This document shows, piece after piece, positions 20,509 through 21,347 of a stretch of DNA of 21,347 nt; position 1 is the stretch's first letter, and every line of letters begins with the position of its first letter. Origin of the DNA: Nemertoderma westbladi (lineage: Eukaryota > Xenacoelomorpha > Nemertodermatida > Nemertodermatidae); the NCBI GenBank assembly GCA_032718475.1, contig JAUCBJ010002935.1:1-21347 (forward strand), read 5' to 3'. A program made the translations under genes and the position numbers. Under the pieces are notes generated by a model that saw only the letters and a program-made list of their open reading frames with translations, made no database searches and had not been told where the DNA came from.

Positions 20509-20572
20509 AATGGCCTTGATTTTCGAGGCCTGATAAGGTGACCTATCAGGCCGTATAATATAGTAGGCCATG
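20509..20572 (-). repeat. Right terminal inverted repeat of the P-like element
   Basis: Perfect reverse complement of 17174-17237. The flanking GTTTAGC at 20573-20579 repeats the bases just left of the other end, marking the insertion boundary. Confidence 0.95.
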
Positions 20573-20579
20573 GTTTAGC

Positions 20580-21125
20580 TTTAGCTCGGTAAATTAATTG
20601 ATACGAAGTTAATTTTCCTTAACTTCGTGGTTGCATTTCATTTAGGAATACCTTTCTAGGTAAATTAAAGATTCTTAATAAATATCAGACAGCGAAGAAG
20701 AATTAGACACCCGAAAGACTTACTCAAACCCAGTGGTGCAACGGGAAACTGGCTTCTGCTGGGGGAGTAAAAAGGAGTGTTCACCCTTGGAAGTTGGTGT
20801 AGTTCCCCCCATTATTTATCGGTAAACGACAAGAGAGAGGAGACTTCCGGTCGGGTTGTCTCCGGGGATTTCGAGTTTCACTCGTCTAACTTTATTACAA
20901 ATTACCCAAAAATATTCAGTAGAAAACATAATCAACCACACTAAAATTATATTATATACTGGATAAAAATCAAGTTTCACTTTGGCAGTATCCTGACTAT
21001 TGAATATAAATAAAGTACAGGTGTATAACAAAACATTACAAAAATCACTTAAGATTACATAAGACTGTGCAGGAAATTTAAAAAAAGGCAGGAGTGTAGG
21101 CCGATTAAAATAGACTGGAACTTAC
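20580..21125. other. Intron between P-like element and TSP1 exon
   Basis: Noncoding AT-rich sequence. A small perfect hairpin (GAAGTTAA, 6-nt loop, TTAACTTC) lies near 20606-20627. No exon could be supported. Confidence 0.5.
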
Positions 21126-21290
21126 CTCTAGGTACCAGCTGACAGATTTTATCGTCACCTTCACATTGAGCTATCCCATATCCCCCATACCTCGATATGT
21201 GAGTACAATAGCGTGTCTGGGCTCTGTAATTCGTAGCTCCACATGTGGAATTCCATAACCAAATAGTGGACCATTCTGACCAAATACCAG
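21126..21290 (-). CDS. Exon coding a thrombospondin type 1 repeat (host gene, internal exon)
   Basis: The exon encodes about 54 residues with the TSP1 signature: a tryptophan ladder WSEWSTIW, then STCG, an R-x-Q-T-R-Y-C strand and spaced later cysteines. TSP1 repeats are extracellular adhesion modules stabilised by stacked Trp/Arg and disulfides. Splice signals are good: an acceptor ending attgcag just before 21290, and a donor AGAG|gtaag after 21126. The exon is 165 nt and begins and ends in phase 1, typical of shuffled extracellular modules. Its end phase fits the start of the lectin exon at 16532, so I infer both belong to one minus-strand gene. Oddity: only four cysteines are visible. The usual first Cys position (after the W ladder) is Trp and the last is Arg. 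Earlier exons must lie beyond the window. Confidence 0.82.
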
Positions 21291-21347
21291 CTGCAATATG
21301 AAGACAAGTCGAGGCATGTAAAAAAAGTAAATGTTGCAAAAGCTTTC

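Larger units (their letters stand above)
17174..20572 (+). mobile_element. Complete P-like (THAP9-like) DNA transposon
   Basis: The element is bounded by 64-bp terminal inverted repeats that match perfectly (17174-17237 and 20509-20572) and begin with CATG, as Drosophila P elements do. A 7-bp direct repeat, GTTTAGC, flanks it (17167-17173 and 20573-20579), close to the 8-bp target-site duplication of the P superfamily. Inside is one plus-strand THAP-domain transposase reading region (17781-20091), broken by three frameshifts. About 540 bp of leader precedes it and about 420 bp of AT-rich trailer follows. It sits in the intron of the minus-strand lectin gene, in opposite orientation. The ends look young and intact while the coding region does not, so mobilisation would need transposase supplied in trans, unless the frameshifts are sequence errors. 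Confidence 0.9.

Overview
This is eukaryotic, metazoan DNA. It has spliced exons with phase-1 junctions coding for extracellular modules (a thrombospondin type 1 repeat and a fucolectin/F-type lectin domain), long AT-rich introns, LINE retrotransposons and a THAP/P-like DNA transposon. This mix suggests an invertebrate, probably marine, but the sequence alone does not fix the phylum.

Right half (about 10.0-21.3 kb). A minus-strand host gene is spread across three recognisable exons. They are a TSP1 exon (21290-21126), the first part of an F-type lectin domain (16532-16288) and the last part of that domain with the stop codon (10236-10042). Phases are compatible at both junctions (1/1, then 0/0). 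The two lectin exons add up to a complete domain of about 145 residues. The introns are full of transposons. The first holds a complete P-like element on the opposite strand (17174-20572) with perfect 64-bp terminal inverted repeats and a transposase broken by three frameshifts. The second holds a full-length RTE-like LINE (11573-15354) nested, with a 10-bp target-site duplication, inside an older copy of the same family (10600-11572 plus 15365-15772). A foldback array of 15-bp units (15781-16048) abuts the older copy.

Left half (1-10.0 kb). No host gene is recognised here. About 430-2000 carries a disrupted ORF series: a basic ORF, a zinc-knuckle-like stretch, a charged coiled coil and an Asn-rich stretch, interrupted by long poly-G runs. 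It resembles a degraded retroelement gag or an unknown gene. From 2.3 to 8.05 kb there are fragments of the same LINE family, one very similar to the full-length copy and joined head-to-tail to another fragment. There is also a 221-bp duplication flanking a poly-G/ATCT tract. An inverted-repeat element (8217-8831) encloses a minisatellite. A plus-strand relic of a second related LINE family lies at about 9150-9830, just beyond the 3' end of the lectin gene.

How the parts fit: the lectin gene is the only probable functional host gene. The window is mainly a record of successive insertions: old LINE, then young LINE into it, a P-like element into the upstream intron, and foldback elements between them.
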